This document shows, piece by piece, positions 37,036 through 47,635 of a stretch of 64,000 nucleotides of DNA. Positions within the stretch are counted from its first letter, which is position 1, and the number at the start of each line of letters is the position of its first letter. A program made the translations under genes and the position numbers. The notes under the pieces are model-generated. The model was not told the DNA's origin and made no database searches. It worked only from the letters and a program-made list of their open reading frames with translations. This DNA is from Perilla frutescens. Lineage: Eukaryota; Streptophyta; Magnoliopsida; Lamiales; Lamiaceae. Where the stretch lies: NCBI GenBank assembly GCA_026008535.1, contig BRKX01000002.1, forward strand, positions 74,483,380 through 74,547,379. The letters run 5' to 3'.

Positions 37036-38487
37036 ATGGGATGGCAGTTAATTGAAATGGAACTAGCGATTCAGCTTCTCGTCGTCGCCATTGGCATTTT
37101 CACGTGGAGCTCACGTGCCGCTGAGTCGCCATCTCCAAACTCGGTTCTGGTAGGATTCAAAGCCACTCCAAATCCCGACATCTCATCTTTTCAGCCTCTG
37201 CTCAACGATTCCTCCGGTAACTACTCACTGGGTTTCCTTCGAGTCAACCGGAACCAGCTCAGCCTCTTAGTTCTCCACGTCCCGTCGTCCGCCCCGCTTT
37301 GGTCAGCCAGAACGACCCGTTTGCCCAGATGGGCCAACCCAACACAACTTTTCTTCAACGGTAGCTTGGTTTTATCCGATCCACACACGGGGGTATATTG
37401 GTCAACAGCCACAAGCGGAGACCGTGTTTGGCTCTCCAACACTTCGAATCTCATAATTCAGAAGCTCAATGGATCAGCGGTTTTGTGGCAAAGCTTCGAC
37501 TTTCCCTCAGATACCCTCGTCGAAAACCAAAATTTCAGTAGCACCATGGCCTTAGTCTCTTCGAATGGGCTTTATTCCATGCGGTTAGGCCCAGATTACA
37601 TGGGGTTACATGCAAACTTCTCCAATTCGGATCAAATATACTTGAAACACAGGGCTCTAGAGGCGAAAGCGGACATAGTTCCGGGTCAGCCCATATACAT
37701 GATCCTCAAATCCGACGGGTATTTGGGCATGTTCCAAAACGGGTCAGTACCCGTGGATGTGCAGTCTTTCAATACATTTCAGCAAAACGTATCGGGTATT
37801 CGCCGGGTCAGAATCGAACCCGACGGGAATTTGAAGGGTTACTACTGGACCGGGTCGGGTTGGATACTAGATTATCAAGCAATATCCGAGCCGTGTGAAT
37901 TACCCAGTTTTTGCGGGCCGTACGGTTTATGTAATGCGGGCAAGGACTGCTCCTGCCTGGATAACCGGACGCTTCACGGCTGCGCTCCGCCGCGAGATCA
38001 AATATCCGGCGACTTCTGCGGTGCATACGATAACCGGTTCCGAGTTTTAAAAAGAACCGGGGTGGAATTGCCATTCAAGGAACTCATGGGTTACAGGAGA
38101 ACGGCGTCGTATGAGGAGTGCGAGGGTTCGTGTGAAGGGAACTGCACGTGCTGGGGCGTGGCGTACAGTAATTCCTCTGGGTTCTGCTACATGCTAGATT
38201 ATCCCATTGAGACGTTGGTGGCGGTTAGGGATGAGAGCAAGATGGGGTATTTTAAGATGCGGCGGGGTGTAGGGAAGAAGAAGGTGGGGGCGTGGGTAGG
38301 ATTGGGATTGGGGCTGCTTTTTGGGGCGGTTTTGGCATTCGTAGGAGTTTTGGGGTTGTGGTGGTATAAGTTGAAAAGTAGAGGGGTGAGAGGATATGGA
38401 GGAGAAGATGATGGTGGGTTGGGCGTTGGGCCGTATAAAGATTTGGGGGTAGCCAGTTTTAGGTCAATTGAATTATGTGAGAGATGA
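37036..38487 (+). CDS. Kinase-less S-domain/PAN receptor-like protein (At5g03700 type)
   Basis: Intronless, 483 aa. A signal peptide (about 1-28) is followed by a G-type (bulb) lectin region (about 35-165, with LWQSFDFPSDT-like block), an S-locus-like segment, an EGF-like Cys cluster (about 287-316), a PAN/apple domain (about 328-408) and one membrane helix (about 418-445). The cytoplasmic tail is only about 38 residues and has no kinase. About a dozen N-x-S/T sites fit an extracellular glycoprotein. It matches 'PAN domain-containing protein At5g03700' from memory, which is also kinase-less, so the missing kinase is a family trait. Likely a plasma-membrane receptor-like protein or co-receptor; ligand unknown. 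A second ATG at codon 8 could also start it. Confidence 0.88.
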   Translation: MGWQLIEMELAIQLLVVAIGIFTWSSRAAESPSPNSVLVGFKATPNPDISSFQPLLNDSSGNYSLGFLRVNRNQLSLLVLHVPSSAPLWSARTTRLPRWANPTQLFFNGSLVLSDPHTGVYWSTATSGDRVWLSNTSNLIIQKLNGSAVLWQSFDFPSDTLVENQNFSSTMALVSSNGLYSMRLGPDYMGLHANFSNSDQIYLKHRALEAKADIVPGQPIYMILKSDGYLGMFQNGSVPVDVQSFNTFQQNVSGIRRVRIEPDGNLKGYYWTGSGWILDYQAISEPCELPSFCGPYGLCNAGKDCSCLDNRTLHGCAPPRDQISGDFCGAYDNRFRVLKRTGVELPFKELMGYRRTASYEECEGSCEGNCTCWGVAYSNSSGFCYMLDYPIETLVAVRDESKMGYFKMRRGVGKKKVGAWVGLGLGLLFGAVLAFVGVLGLWWYKLKSRGVRGYGGEDDGGLGVGPYKDLGVASFRSIELCER

Positions 38488-38667
38488 CATAAGGGATGAC
38501 GATTTCTAAAACTCACTATTTGAGTATTTGGTTGGTGGTGGTTGGACAATATTTTTGAGAAATCCACTTGCTTTTTTTTTTTTTTTTTTTTTTTAATGTT
38601 TCTGTTTCTCACTCTTGTAAAAATATGCATATCAATACAATTTTGATTGTAATGTATTTAAAGTAGA
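38488..38667. other. 3' UTR of the PAN-domain gene
   Basis: A T-run of about 23 at 38573-38595 and AATACAA/AATGTATT signals near 38633-38655 are compatible with a plant polyadenylation region. The 0.59-kb repeat starts directly after. Confidence 0.35.
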
Positions 38668-39250
38668 GCATGTTTTATTATTTTAATTATTATGATTTAT
38701 ACTTATACATTAATTAAATTGATGAACTCTAACTTGGTTGTTTTATAACATTTTGATTGTGAGGAATGCTATTTACTGATTTTTTTTTTCAATTATGAAA
38801 CGTTTCTGTTGTAAAATTTATTTTCTAAATGAAAATATATTCTGAAATGAGATCTATATCTCGTGAAATAATTAATCTTATTAAAAGTTTAGTCTGAAAT
38901 GTTTAGCTTGAGAAATAAAATATTAATAGTATGATTGAAAGTATATTATGGAATGTTTATTTAATAATAATTTATTTGTTTTACAGTTTTTTGAATTCTG
39001 CTTGGGAGATTGTTGTGCTATTACACACATGGGATTTGAACTTACAAAGCCAATCACATTTCAAGTCAACAATTTTTCGGTGGTAAAATTCACACGAATC
39101 ACTTTTTAAATTTATTTTTTCTATCAAATAAAAAAATATTCAATAATCATCAAGACGTGCAAACATGAAACACAAAATCAAATCCATTATTTGATAATAA
39201 AACATGTGTAAATATGTACATGTACGAATATCTACATTTATTTGAAAATA
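38668..39250 (+). repeat. 0.59-kb dispersed repeat, copy 2
   Basis: Near-identical to 28146-28738 (see that entry). It contains the same internal acceptor-like TTTTACAG before TTTTTTGAATTCTGC. It lies about 180 bp after the PAN-domain gene stop codon and could affect its 3' end formation. Confidence 0.85.
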
Positions 39251-39772
39251 GTTGGTACTTTCCTTGCGAGAATCGTTAACTGAGTTAGTTTCATCATTGG
39301 TCCTAGTGATGAGGTCTCTGATCTATGAACAACAATTAATCAAAACATGAAGACATAAAACCCCACAAATAAAATTGTTATAATATTACATGATAAAAAA
39401 AAAAGAAAAAAAAGAAACACGGTTTGCACTCTTTTTGCTTATCTTTTGAATGTGTTTGATTGTTTGTTATTTGAAAATTATTGATTGGCCAACTTAAAAA
39501 ATTACACCAAACAATGTCTTTTCAACCACCTAAAATCTGACAATAAAATTTTTATTGAAGTGGCTTTGCATGCATGGGTGAGAAGAAATTGGGCGTGGAA
39601 AATGGGCTAGAGAACTTTGTTTTAATATATATATATATAGATTTCAAATGTGATATGTTATTTGCATTCCTCACAATTAAGAGGCAACAATTTCTAACTA
39701 TATTTAATTAATGGGACCACGAAGAAGATGAAAAGGGATATATTAAATGGGTAGTTTTAAACACAACTTCTA
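39251..39772. other. AT-rich spacer
   Basis: No gene is recognised. A purine-rich low-complexity patch occurs near 39395-39420. Confidence 0.35.
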
Positions 39773-39775
39773 TTA

Positions 39776-39940
39776 GACGATCCACGGCGGTGACACCTGC
39801 GTGGGTGTCACCATGAAAGGACAAAAGAGATTTAAAAAAAAAATTTGCAAAAGTCATGCAAAATGCGAAGGAGGTCGGCCAGCCGACTGGATCTCAGGGT
39901 CATGACCTTGCACACGTGGCACCCATTGATTGGGTGCCAC

Positions 39941-39989
<49 letters not shown>

Positions 39990-40843
39990 TTTAAAATTTA
40001 AATAATTTATACAATTAAAAAAAATCAATATTCATAATTTTTTTTCTCTATAAATGGAGCCAATATTGGTATGTTTTTACAAACAACTATACTCTCTTCT
40101 TCTCACATAGCTTATTTGATTTGGAAAATTTCTCTATAAGGTTTTGATGGGAAAAATTATGATGGCTTGTATCATCTTACACAATATGATTGTAGAGGAT
40201 GAACGAGACACATACCAAAACTATTATGATCCCACCGATTTTTTGACAGATGCATCTTCGAAATCAAATGCTGCACCTTTTCACTACTCTACTGAACGCA
40301 TCACAAGTTTGTCGGATTATATGATTAATAGGGATCGACTTCGCAACAGAAAGACTCACAGTGCTCTTAAAAATGACTTGATCGAGCACATTTGACAAAA
40401 ATTTGGCACTAATTGAATATGTTATTTACATCTTATGTACTCGTAATTTAGAATTTCTAGTTTTCTAATTGCAGTTTAATTAATTATTTTTTTGTTGTTT
40501 TAACTCTTGTAATTTTCATTTTGTTGTCAAATAAATTATGAATTTATAATTATATGAGTTTTTTTTAATTATGAATTTTAAAAATGTATCTAATAAATTA
40601 ATTTTGATTTTTTAAATAAAGAAAAAAAATTATTAATAATATTTTATTTAAAAAATAAAATTATAAATATTTTATATAGATTGGAAGAAAGAGAAATTAA
40701 TATTTTATTTGAGTGTCAGGTTGGATGAGTGTCACTGATGGAGTGCAAATTAAAAAATGTTGGGGGTTGTGGATGTGGAGAAGAGAGAAATTAATATTTT
40801 ATTTGAGTGTCAGGTTGGATGAGTGTCACTGATGTGGATAGCC
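39776..40843 (+). mobile_element. PIF/Harbinger transposon derivative
   Basis: The 1068-bp element is flanked by TTA on both sides (39773-39775 and 40844-40846). Its left end GACGATCCACGGCGGTGACA matches the right end on the other strand, GGCTATCCACATCAGTGACA, at about three quarters of positions. Inside lies the C-terminal part of a Harbinger nuclease gene (40144-40395). A (TA)n tract is at 39946-39981. The right terminal region is tandemly duplicated (about 40690-40735 and 40789-40838). No Myb-like partner gene and no full DDE domain remain, so it is a non-autonomous internal-deletion product. Confidence 0.8.
40144..40395 (+). pseudogene. Harbinger (HARBI1/ALP1-like) nuclease C-terminal fragment
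   Basis: The frame contains MACIILHNMIVEDERD, a signature of the end of plant PIF/Harbinger DDE nucleases and of the domesticated ALP1-like proteins. The upstream catalytic DDE region is absent. The frame ends at TGA where related proteins usually read Trp (HI-W-Q), with a few further family-like residues behind it, so it has probably lost its natural end as well. Its place inside a TTA-flanked element shows it is transposon sequence, not a host gene. Confidence 0.7.
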
Positions 40844-40968
40844 TTATACTCTTTGTTGCCCTCGTATTATTGAATTTAAATAAAATATTATTTGAATTTT
40901 ACCCTTGCAGCCACATTTTCTCTCCACCCATCAACCAAGAGACAAGCAATGCCAACCTTTGTCCTTTT

Positions 40969-41182
40969 GGGGATGGCCTAGTGGTGGAGTGGTGTTATTT
41001 TGAGGTCAAAAGGTCTCAAGTTCGAATCTCATCACCAACACCACTAGGTGTGAACCTGTTACACCTGATCTGTCAGGTGTGGTTAAACTCCCCTGTGTGG
41101 TTTGCAGGCTATTACACATGGGCGGTGTTTACTCAGTGCGCACCTCAGTAGCGGCTGCGGGTTACCCTTGACAAAAAAAAAA
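40969..41182 (+). mobile_element. tRNA-derived SINE, long copy
   Basis: It starts GGGGATGGCCTAGTGG (A box TGGCCTAGTGG) with the B box GTTCGAATC at about 41021, then a tRNA-unrelated body and an A-run. CCAACCTTT occurs on both sides (40952-40960 and 41185-41193), a target-site duplication. At 214 bp it is twice as long as the other two copies, so it may be the more complete form. An open frame crosses it but is not a gene. Confidence 0.82.
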
Positions 41183-41193
41183 TACCAACCTTT

Positions 41194-42030
41194 CTTCTCC
41201 CTCACATAATTGACCAAATACATCAATTAAACAAAGAATTGCTATACGAAATGCAATTATTTTATTTTCTAAATAGATGGTTTGATACAACTCAATGTAT
41301 AATCTGCAGGGACTGCAGTCCATTAATTATTTTCCGATTCTAATTTCTAATTCCCACAAACTATCATATCCCTAAAAAAAAAATCTCACAAACTATAAAC
41401 CCAAATGGTGATGGGCCTCTAAGCGACTAAGCCCATTAATTTTTTAAAAGTATATTTCTGACTTCAAAGAGTAATAAAAACCACGGCTTATTTGTTTACT
41501 AGTCACAATTTCATTCGACCAATTTGACTTATGGGATTACATTGTTGCTAAGAAGTATTCGCTATATTTGGGTTTCTTTTGCTAAAAATAAATTTTCTAC
41601 ATTAATATGAACTCAAATATTAATTATGATTGAGTTTTCAATATGTTTCCCTATCCATACGCTTTACAATTCTCAGTACATCTCTTTTTCTATATTTTTT
41701 CCTCCCCCAACATCTATCTACAACTATTATTTATACTATATCTCTTAACATGCACAGCATAATTATTTTTTACATATGTTTATTTTGCCATTTCAAAATA
41801 AATGATTGCACCCCACTACCATCACCAAACTAGTGCAGTATTAACATATTTAATAAATATATGCAGCTAGCAAAATCAATTTATATTTATTCAGTAAAAA
41901 TTCGATCATTCTTTTCTCGCACCCTAAACACACACACACAAACGCACACAAACACCACATATATCCACAAAAATCCTTCACTCACAAATTGTTAAAGTTT
42001 CTCCCATTCTATTAGCCAAGTATATAACAA
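41194..42030. promoter_or_regulatory. Upstream region of TBL-A
   Basis: Segments from about 41785 onwards (AAATAAATGATTGCA, ACCAAACTAGT, CACCCTAAACAC, ATATCCACAAAAATCCT) recur in the same order before TBL-B (about 48907-49370). The promoter and leader were therefore duplicated together with the gene. The pieces conserved between the two are the best candidates for shared control elements. No TATA position is certain. Confidence 0.45.
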
Positions 42031-45000
42031 ATGATGAATCCCTTTGGGAAATCCCAAATACGAAAAAAATCAAGAAAAGTTGCTCCAATCGTAGCCCTAA
42101 CACTTCTCCTAATATATATCTCCTTCATTGGAGAATATTCCTCCCTCCACAAACTACCCCAAACATTCCCTTCTCAAGATTCAACCACACCACCTTGCTC
42201 CGCCGTCGAAGGCACCACCGACACCAGCCCATGCAACGGCGGTGGCGCCGCCACATTACGCCACCGCGGCGTGGACGAAGAAGAAGAATGCGACTTGTTC
42301 TCGGGGGAATGGGTGCCGAACCCGGACGGCCCGTATTACACAAACGAGACGTGCGATGCGATTCAAGAGCATCAGAATTGCATGAAGTTCGGGCGGCCCG
42401 ATTCGGGCTACTTGAAGTGGAGGTGGAAGCCCGATGGGTGCGAGCTGCCCCTATTTGAACCGGGCCGGTTTCTCGAATTGGTGAGGGGGAAATCATTAGC
42501 TTTTGTTGGTGATTCAGTCGCTAGAAACCACATGCAGTCGTTGATTTGCCTCTTATCCAAGGTTAGTTTTCATTAATTATATATACCTCTTAATTAATAT
42601 TTGATTATGTGTTCTTTGAAATATTCGGGCCGGTAATTAATTAAGTTTAAACGTAGATTATTAGGCGCGGAAATGAACTGAGATGGCTTTGATTTTGATA
42701 GGGAAATAGTGTTAAGTGAAATAGTTTTTGGCTAATTTTAGAAGTGACGTGATTAATTAATTAATTAATTAATTAAAATTGAGAAAATCATGGGTTAAAT
42801 AATTGATAAAATGGGGTGGTCCTGCTCGCAAGTTGTGATCGTGATGGTACATAATGGTATTTATTTATGGGATGGCCCACGTTGGGATGGGATGAATATT
42901 TAGGTTCACATATGGTGTAGGGGGTTTATCTTCAATTTTATCTATGAAAATGATGTGTATATAATAAAAGCATATTCAATTTCATCACGTTGTAGTTGGA
43001 ATTTGGGAAGATGGAGACCGTTTAATTTGCGGTGTTAATTAGTATATATAGTGCATCACCGACTCACTTTGTTGGGAAAATTATATGCTATCACATCATA
43101 TATTATGAGACATATCGTGTATAATTCGTCGATTTTAAGGTTTAATTTAGATAAAAATTACTAATTGATAACGTAATCTAATTAAATGGATAATAAACTG
43201 TACTATCTACATTTTTTAGCCACGTCTTTTCTAGTTCTAACGAGTTTTTGATATACGATCATTAGCGCTTTTTGAATATTAAAAATTAGGATTACTATAT
43301 ATTTGGGAACAACATGATAACATAGAGAATTATTGGCATCGAAAAGCAAAAAAACATTCTTGGGGCCTTTGGACAAATTATTAGCCAAAACTAAAGATAT
43401 TATATGACGCATGTACTTGTGGAAAATTTTCGATGGCCCAAATTAAATGTTTGTATTAGCCACCAATTTAAAAATTATTTAATCTAAATTGATCAATATA
43501 CACCTACAATTTGTACATAAGAATTCATAATTGTCATTTACATGACACGAACATTAATCGTACGTGAACGCAATCATGTATTTTGTTTATAAGTCCAAAC
43601 TTAACTATATGGGCGCTAGTATTATTTTTGTTGGTTTGTTTTTAGATTTAAAATTCGTTCTAGCTCCAAATAAAAAAAAAGGGAAATTATTTTGATTTTA
43701 CACGTGGTTTAATTTTTATGTGGGATTTTTTAGTATCCCATGCAATTTTAGATTTGTACATATCTTTAATTTATTTTTTTATTTGTATTAAATTTTTAAT
43801 TATTATTTGATATATGAGTTACAAAATATATACAATGTGAAACATTAGACCATATTTGGTAATAAATTTTTTTTATATCATTACATCGTGAAAGATTTGA
43901 ATTTGCAAGTGAATGTTAGCAACGAAATATGTTACAAGATAAATGTATTAAATCATTAATTTTTAATGCTAATATATAACCGAACAATTTTATTAAGATT
44001 ATCGTTAATTATAAAAAAATATACATAATCATTGTTTTTTTATATATACATAATCATTGTTATTGTACTATTAGTTGGGGCATTTAAACAACATTAATTT
44101 TTGGCTCCATCACTTCTGACCAAGAGTGTATATTATATGTTATTACATCCATGTATGGCAAAACCTCACACATGTAAAGTAATGAGATGTGATTGTCTCG
44201 GTGGGGATGGCCTAGTGGTGGAGTGAGGTTGCTTGGAGATCAAAAGTCACGAATTTGAATCTCCTCAATATCAGAGGTCGGGTGTGTGAGTAACAAAAAA
44301 AAAAGTAATGAAGTGTGATCATTTATGTGTGCGTGTGTGTGACAATTATTGTATAAAATTAAATAACTAAATTGATGGTTTGATGAGGTTAGAAAAACGG
44401 TTAGATTCTGGGTTGTAAACTTGTAATGCATTAGTTGGCAATCACATTGTCGATAAATGAACTAAGATCATTAATTATATAGTATCTAGTTTTTCCTCTA
44501 TGCATTTACCTAATTCTGAGTTAAAACATGAATAACATGTATATATATACAATTTTAAAGAAAATCAAAATCTCAATATTAATTTTTATCAGATGAAATT
44601 CTCTGTTACATTTTTTGCGACACTCTATGCTACGTATTTCAAATTATTAATTTTTATTCCCTTATTCCCTCAATTTAAATTGATTGTGCTTTATTTTAAT
44701 TTTATACTTATCAATTAGAGTTCACCGTTTTCAATTAGGAACATATAATTAATTTTTAGAAATTAATCAATTATTATTTACAAAATGAAAGTAAATATTA
44801 AAAAAAAATTCATATATCCTAAGTGGAAAGAGTAAATTCTAATTAATAAGTGCAAAATTAAACTAAAACACAATCAATTAAAATTGAAGGAAAAATCAAA
44901 ATAAAAATTAATAATTTGAAGCGCGCGGCATAGAGTATTATACATAATCTAGTAGATGATTTCATCTAAATTTTTACAAACATGATTAAAAAGTAAATAA

Positions 45001-45805
45001 ATAAAAGATTGTTGTATTTCCATATTTGGAGGTTGCACGGCCGTTGGACATCTCTGATCCAACGGAGCAGAACAAACGGTACCAATACAGAGACTTCGAC
45101 TTCAACATTTCCATTTTCTGGACTCCGTTTCTGGCAAAGACCGGCGAACTGGACCCCACCAAAAATCGCCCTTTCGACGTATACCTCGACGAGTTCGACA
45201 ACACCTGGACAACCCGAATCGCGCCTTTCGACTACGTCATCATCTCCGCCGGCCACTGGTTTTTCCGGCCGTCCTACTTCCACCTCAACCGCCGCCTACA
45301 CGGCTGCCTCTACTGCCCGGAGCCCGAATCCAACATCACCCACCTCCCGCCGGCGTTCGGCTACCGCTGGGCTTTCCGGACGGCGTTTCGGGCCATCAAC
45401 GCCGCCGCCGGCTTCAACGGCGTGGTGTACCTGCGGACTTTCGCGCCGTCGCATTTCGAGGGAGGGGCGTGGGACCAGGGGGGGAATTGCCTGCGGACGC
45501 GTCCATTTAAGAGGAATGAGACCGAGCTTAGCGATTCAGCGTTGGAGTTCTACACGATACAGCTGGAGGAGCTGGGAATTGCACGGAAAGCAGGGAGGGT
45601 AAATGGAGGGAAGTTGGCGTTGTTTGATACCACCAAGCCTATGTTGCTGAGGCCTGATGGGCATCCTAGTAAATACGGGCATTGGCCGGGGGCAAAATTG
45701 GTAATGCCCAATGACTGTGTGCATTGGTGTTTGCCTGGTCCCATTGATGCTTGGAGTGATTTTTTGCAAGAATTGTTGAAGAGAGAGAAACGGTATAGAA
45801 GATGA
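42031..45805 (+). CDS. TBL-A: TRICHOME BIREFRINGENCE-LIKE O-acetyltransferase
   Basis: Two exons, 42031-42561 and 45032-45805, give 434 aa; the intron is 2.47 kb and in phase 0. It has a basic N-terminus, one signal-anchor helix (about 18-36), a low-complexity linker, then the TBL domain starting at CDLFSGEWVPNPDGPYYTN and the PMR5/Cas1p domain. The GDS motif is at 160-162 (FVGDSVARN) and the DxxH motif at 405-408 (DCVH). Known family members are type II Golgi proteins that move acetyl groups onto wall polysaccharides. Blocks such as LDEFD-TWTT, LRTFAPSHFEGG and LRPDGHPSKYGHWP resemble AXY4/TBL27 and TBL19-22, pointing to xyloglucan acetylation (inference; other hemicelluloses or pectin are possible). 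It is the first of four tandem copies. The intron holds a SINE and a foldback MITE. Confidence 0.9.
44203..44304 (+). mobile_element. tRNA-derived SINE in the TBL-A intron
   Basis: It starts GGGGATGGCCTAGTGG and has a B-box-like ATTTGAATCTC and an A-run end. The flank AAGTAATGAGATGTGAT (left) against AAGTAATGAAGTGTGAT (right) is a target-site duplication with two differences. The homologous place in the TBL-B intron (about 50210) appears to lack it, so it probably inserted after the A/B duplication. Confidence 0.75.
44618..44940. mobile_element. Foldback MITE in the TBL-A intron
   Basis: Two arms of about 110 bp are inverted repeats: the left arm passes ACTCTATGC, then TTCAAATTATTAATTTTTAT, and the right arm mirrors both (GCATAGAGT ends at 44936). 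The family core is close to AAATTAAACTAAAACACAA. The element is non-coding. Confidence 0.7.
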
Positions 45806-46520
45806 TAGATAATTTGCATTTGTTAATTGAATTTTTATTGGGTTGGAAATTAAACTATTTTTTTTTATCAAGAAAATAAATGGACAAACCCTTAAATTTT
45901 ATTAAGTCAGCCGTCAATATTGGTAATTATAAAACAAACGTCGTGAATACATGAAAATTAAGTGCATATATGTATACATTTACTTCAAAATAATAATTTA
46001 AATTATGAGTTAAAAATTTGAACATTGGCCGTGTGCTTGCACTTGTTTCCTGAAATCTGTTAATCAACTGTCATGAAATTGTATTTAATTTGTTTGTGTT
46101 TTATTATATGCACGTTGACGGTAGGATACTTTGTTTTAAATAGTAATGTAATAATAAGGCATGTGCATGAAATAAAATTAATAAGTTACATGGGTGGTGA
46201 TAAAACAATAGAAAAAGTGAGAGCTCAATAAATGAGAGTTGGCAAGACATCATGTATGAAATATGCATTACTGTATAATTAGAAGTGAAGGAACATATAT
46301 TTATATCATAGGGTGTGTATTGTTATTAACGTATACAACTTAAAATTGAAGTAGTAAATAGATTTTATTGTAAAATTAAAATTGTGTGAAAATAAGTATA
46401 ACTATTGTATTGGTATTTGACCACTAAATGATGATCAAAATAACTGATGTGCCATGTGTTTATAATTCCAACCCATTTAAGTAATCTATGAAAGAAATAC
46501 AAATTATATATATATATATA
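45806..46520. other. TBL-A 3' UTR and spacer
   Basis: The first 90 bases (TTTGTTAATTGAAT, TATTGGGTTGGAAATTAAAC, AAGAAAATAAATGGAC) match the sequence after TBL-B almost exactly, so the duplication includes the 3' UTR. Beyond that the sequences differ. No gene is seen. Confidence 0.5.
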
Positions 46521-46890
46521 GGGTTAATTAGCTAGATGCAAAAAAATTCACAACCTTTGAATAAAATTTGCAATTTAAACGCTACTTTTAAAATTTTATA
46601 ATAATACATCGACCTTTTAATTTGTAGTAAAATAGATATCTAAAAAATTCCGACTTCTAGAAAATTGACATTACACAATAAAAAAGCAATTCGACACTCC
46701 AAAATTGAATTAATGTGTACATGTAGAAAAAATATTGTGACATCATAATTTCAATGATAGGAGAAAAATTAAGGGTGTTGAATTTGTTATAAATTATAAG
46801 TTTGGGTTATTATTGCAACTTTTTAAAAACCGTGTTTAAATTATAAACTTTATGAATTTATTTAATATTTTAAAGTTATTGGTTATAGCC
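46521..46890. mobile_element. Diverged short relative of the 20.3-kb foldback element
   Basis: It begins GGGTTAATTAGCTAGATGC and passes CACAACCTTTGAATAAA, TTTGCAATTTAAACGC and TTTTAATTTGTAGTAAAATAG, matching in order the arm at 20301-20415. The right end, read in reverse, shows the same order, so this is a 370-bp MITE-sized member of that family. Confidence 0.55.
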
Positions 46891-47625
46891 TAAATATATA
46901 AAACAACATACACATACATCTACATGAATTAATGGGTCAACTGTTTTATTATTGAAGTATGTTACGTTCACGATATTATTTATAACCACTACTGGACATG
47001 TTCAAATTAATATTTTTTATAATATTATTTAATCATCAATTAATATTATATTGGACTTTTTAAATTACTCTGAATTAATGTGCCAAGCGTAAAGTCAAAA
47101 CTTCAAAAATCCAAACTTAGAGAATTTATTTTTATAAAATAAATAAATATTTTTAAGCTAAAATAATATTTTTCCATTTTTGAAGGTGTAAATGGGTGTG
47201 AAATAATAATTTTCTACTCGCGGATGCATTGTTATTATTATATATATTATATAGACTATAATTATTGTCTAATACATTTAGTGCACAATCGTCCAATTAT
47301 ATTTATGGAACAAGCAATTATTAGTTTGCAGATATATTATAATATTCTTATTATTATATTAAACTAAAATTATTAAACATGTTAAATAAAATGGTGAAAA
47401 TTATAAATTTATTTAATTTCTGAATTAGGGATGTTCTTTTGGGAGGGAAAAATCTAATATTACTATTTTAATGGACTATCTTGTTTTTAGATGCCGTATA
47501 GATATAGATTATAAACTTTAAACTATTAAAGAAATGTTATGCAAATGTTATAAATGCGTTTTAAGGTTTACAATTTTCACAGTATAAATGTGTTGCTAAA
47601 TACAGGCATTTAGATTTTACTTTAA
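46891..47625. other. AT-rich spacer
   Basis: No gene or clear repeat is recognised between the two transposon remnants. Confidence 0.35.
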
Positions 47626-47635
47626 TTTTATAATA

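Noticed and set aside
37036..38487. Broken receptor kinase that lost its kinase domain
   Set aside because: The frame ends cleanly after a short cytoplasmic tail, and the At5g03700-type proteins are kinase-less by nature.
38199..38630. 143-aa minus-strand ORF
   Set aside because: Antisense of the PAN-domain gene's 3' end; its Lys run is the T-run of the 3' UTR.
40969..41182. A tRNA gene, and a 114-aa ORF crossing the same region
   Set aside because: The tRNA-like A and B boxes lack a closing acceptor stem and are followed by a body, an A-run and flanking duplications, so this is a SINE. The ORF crosses both the Harbinger end and the SINE and has no family features.
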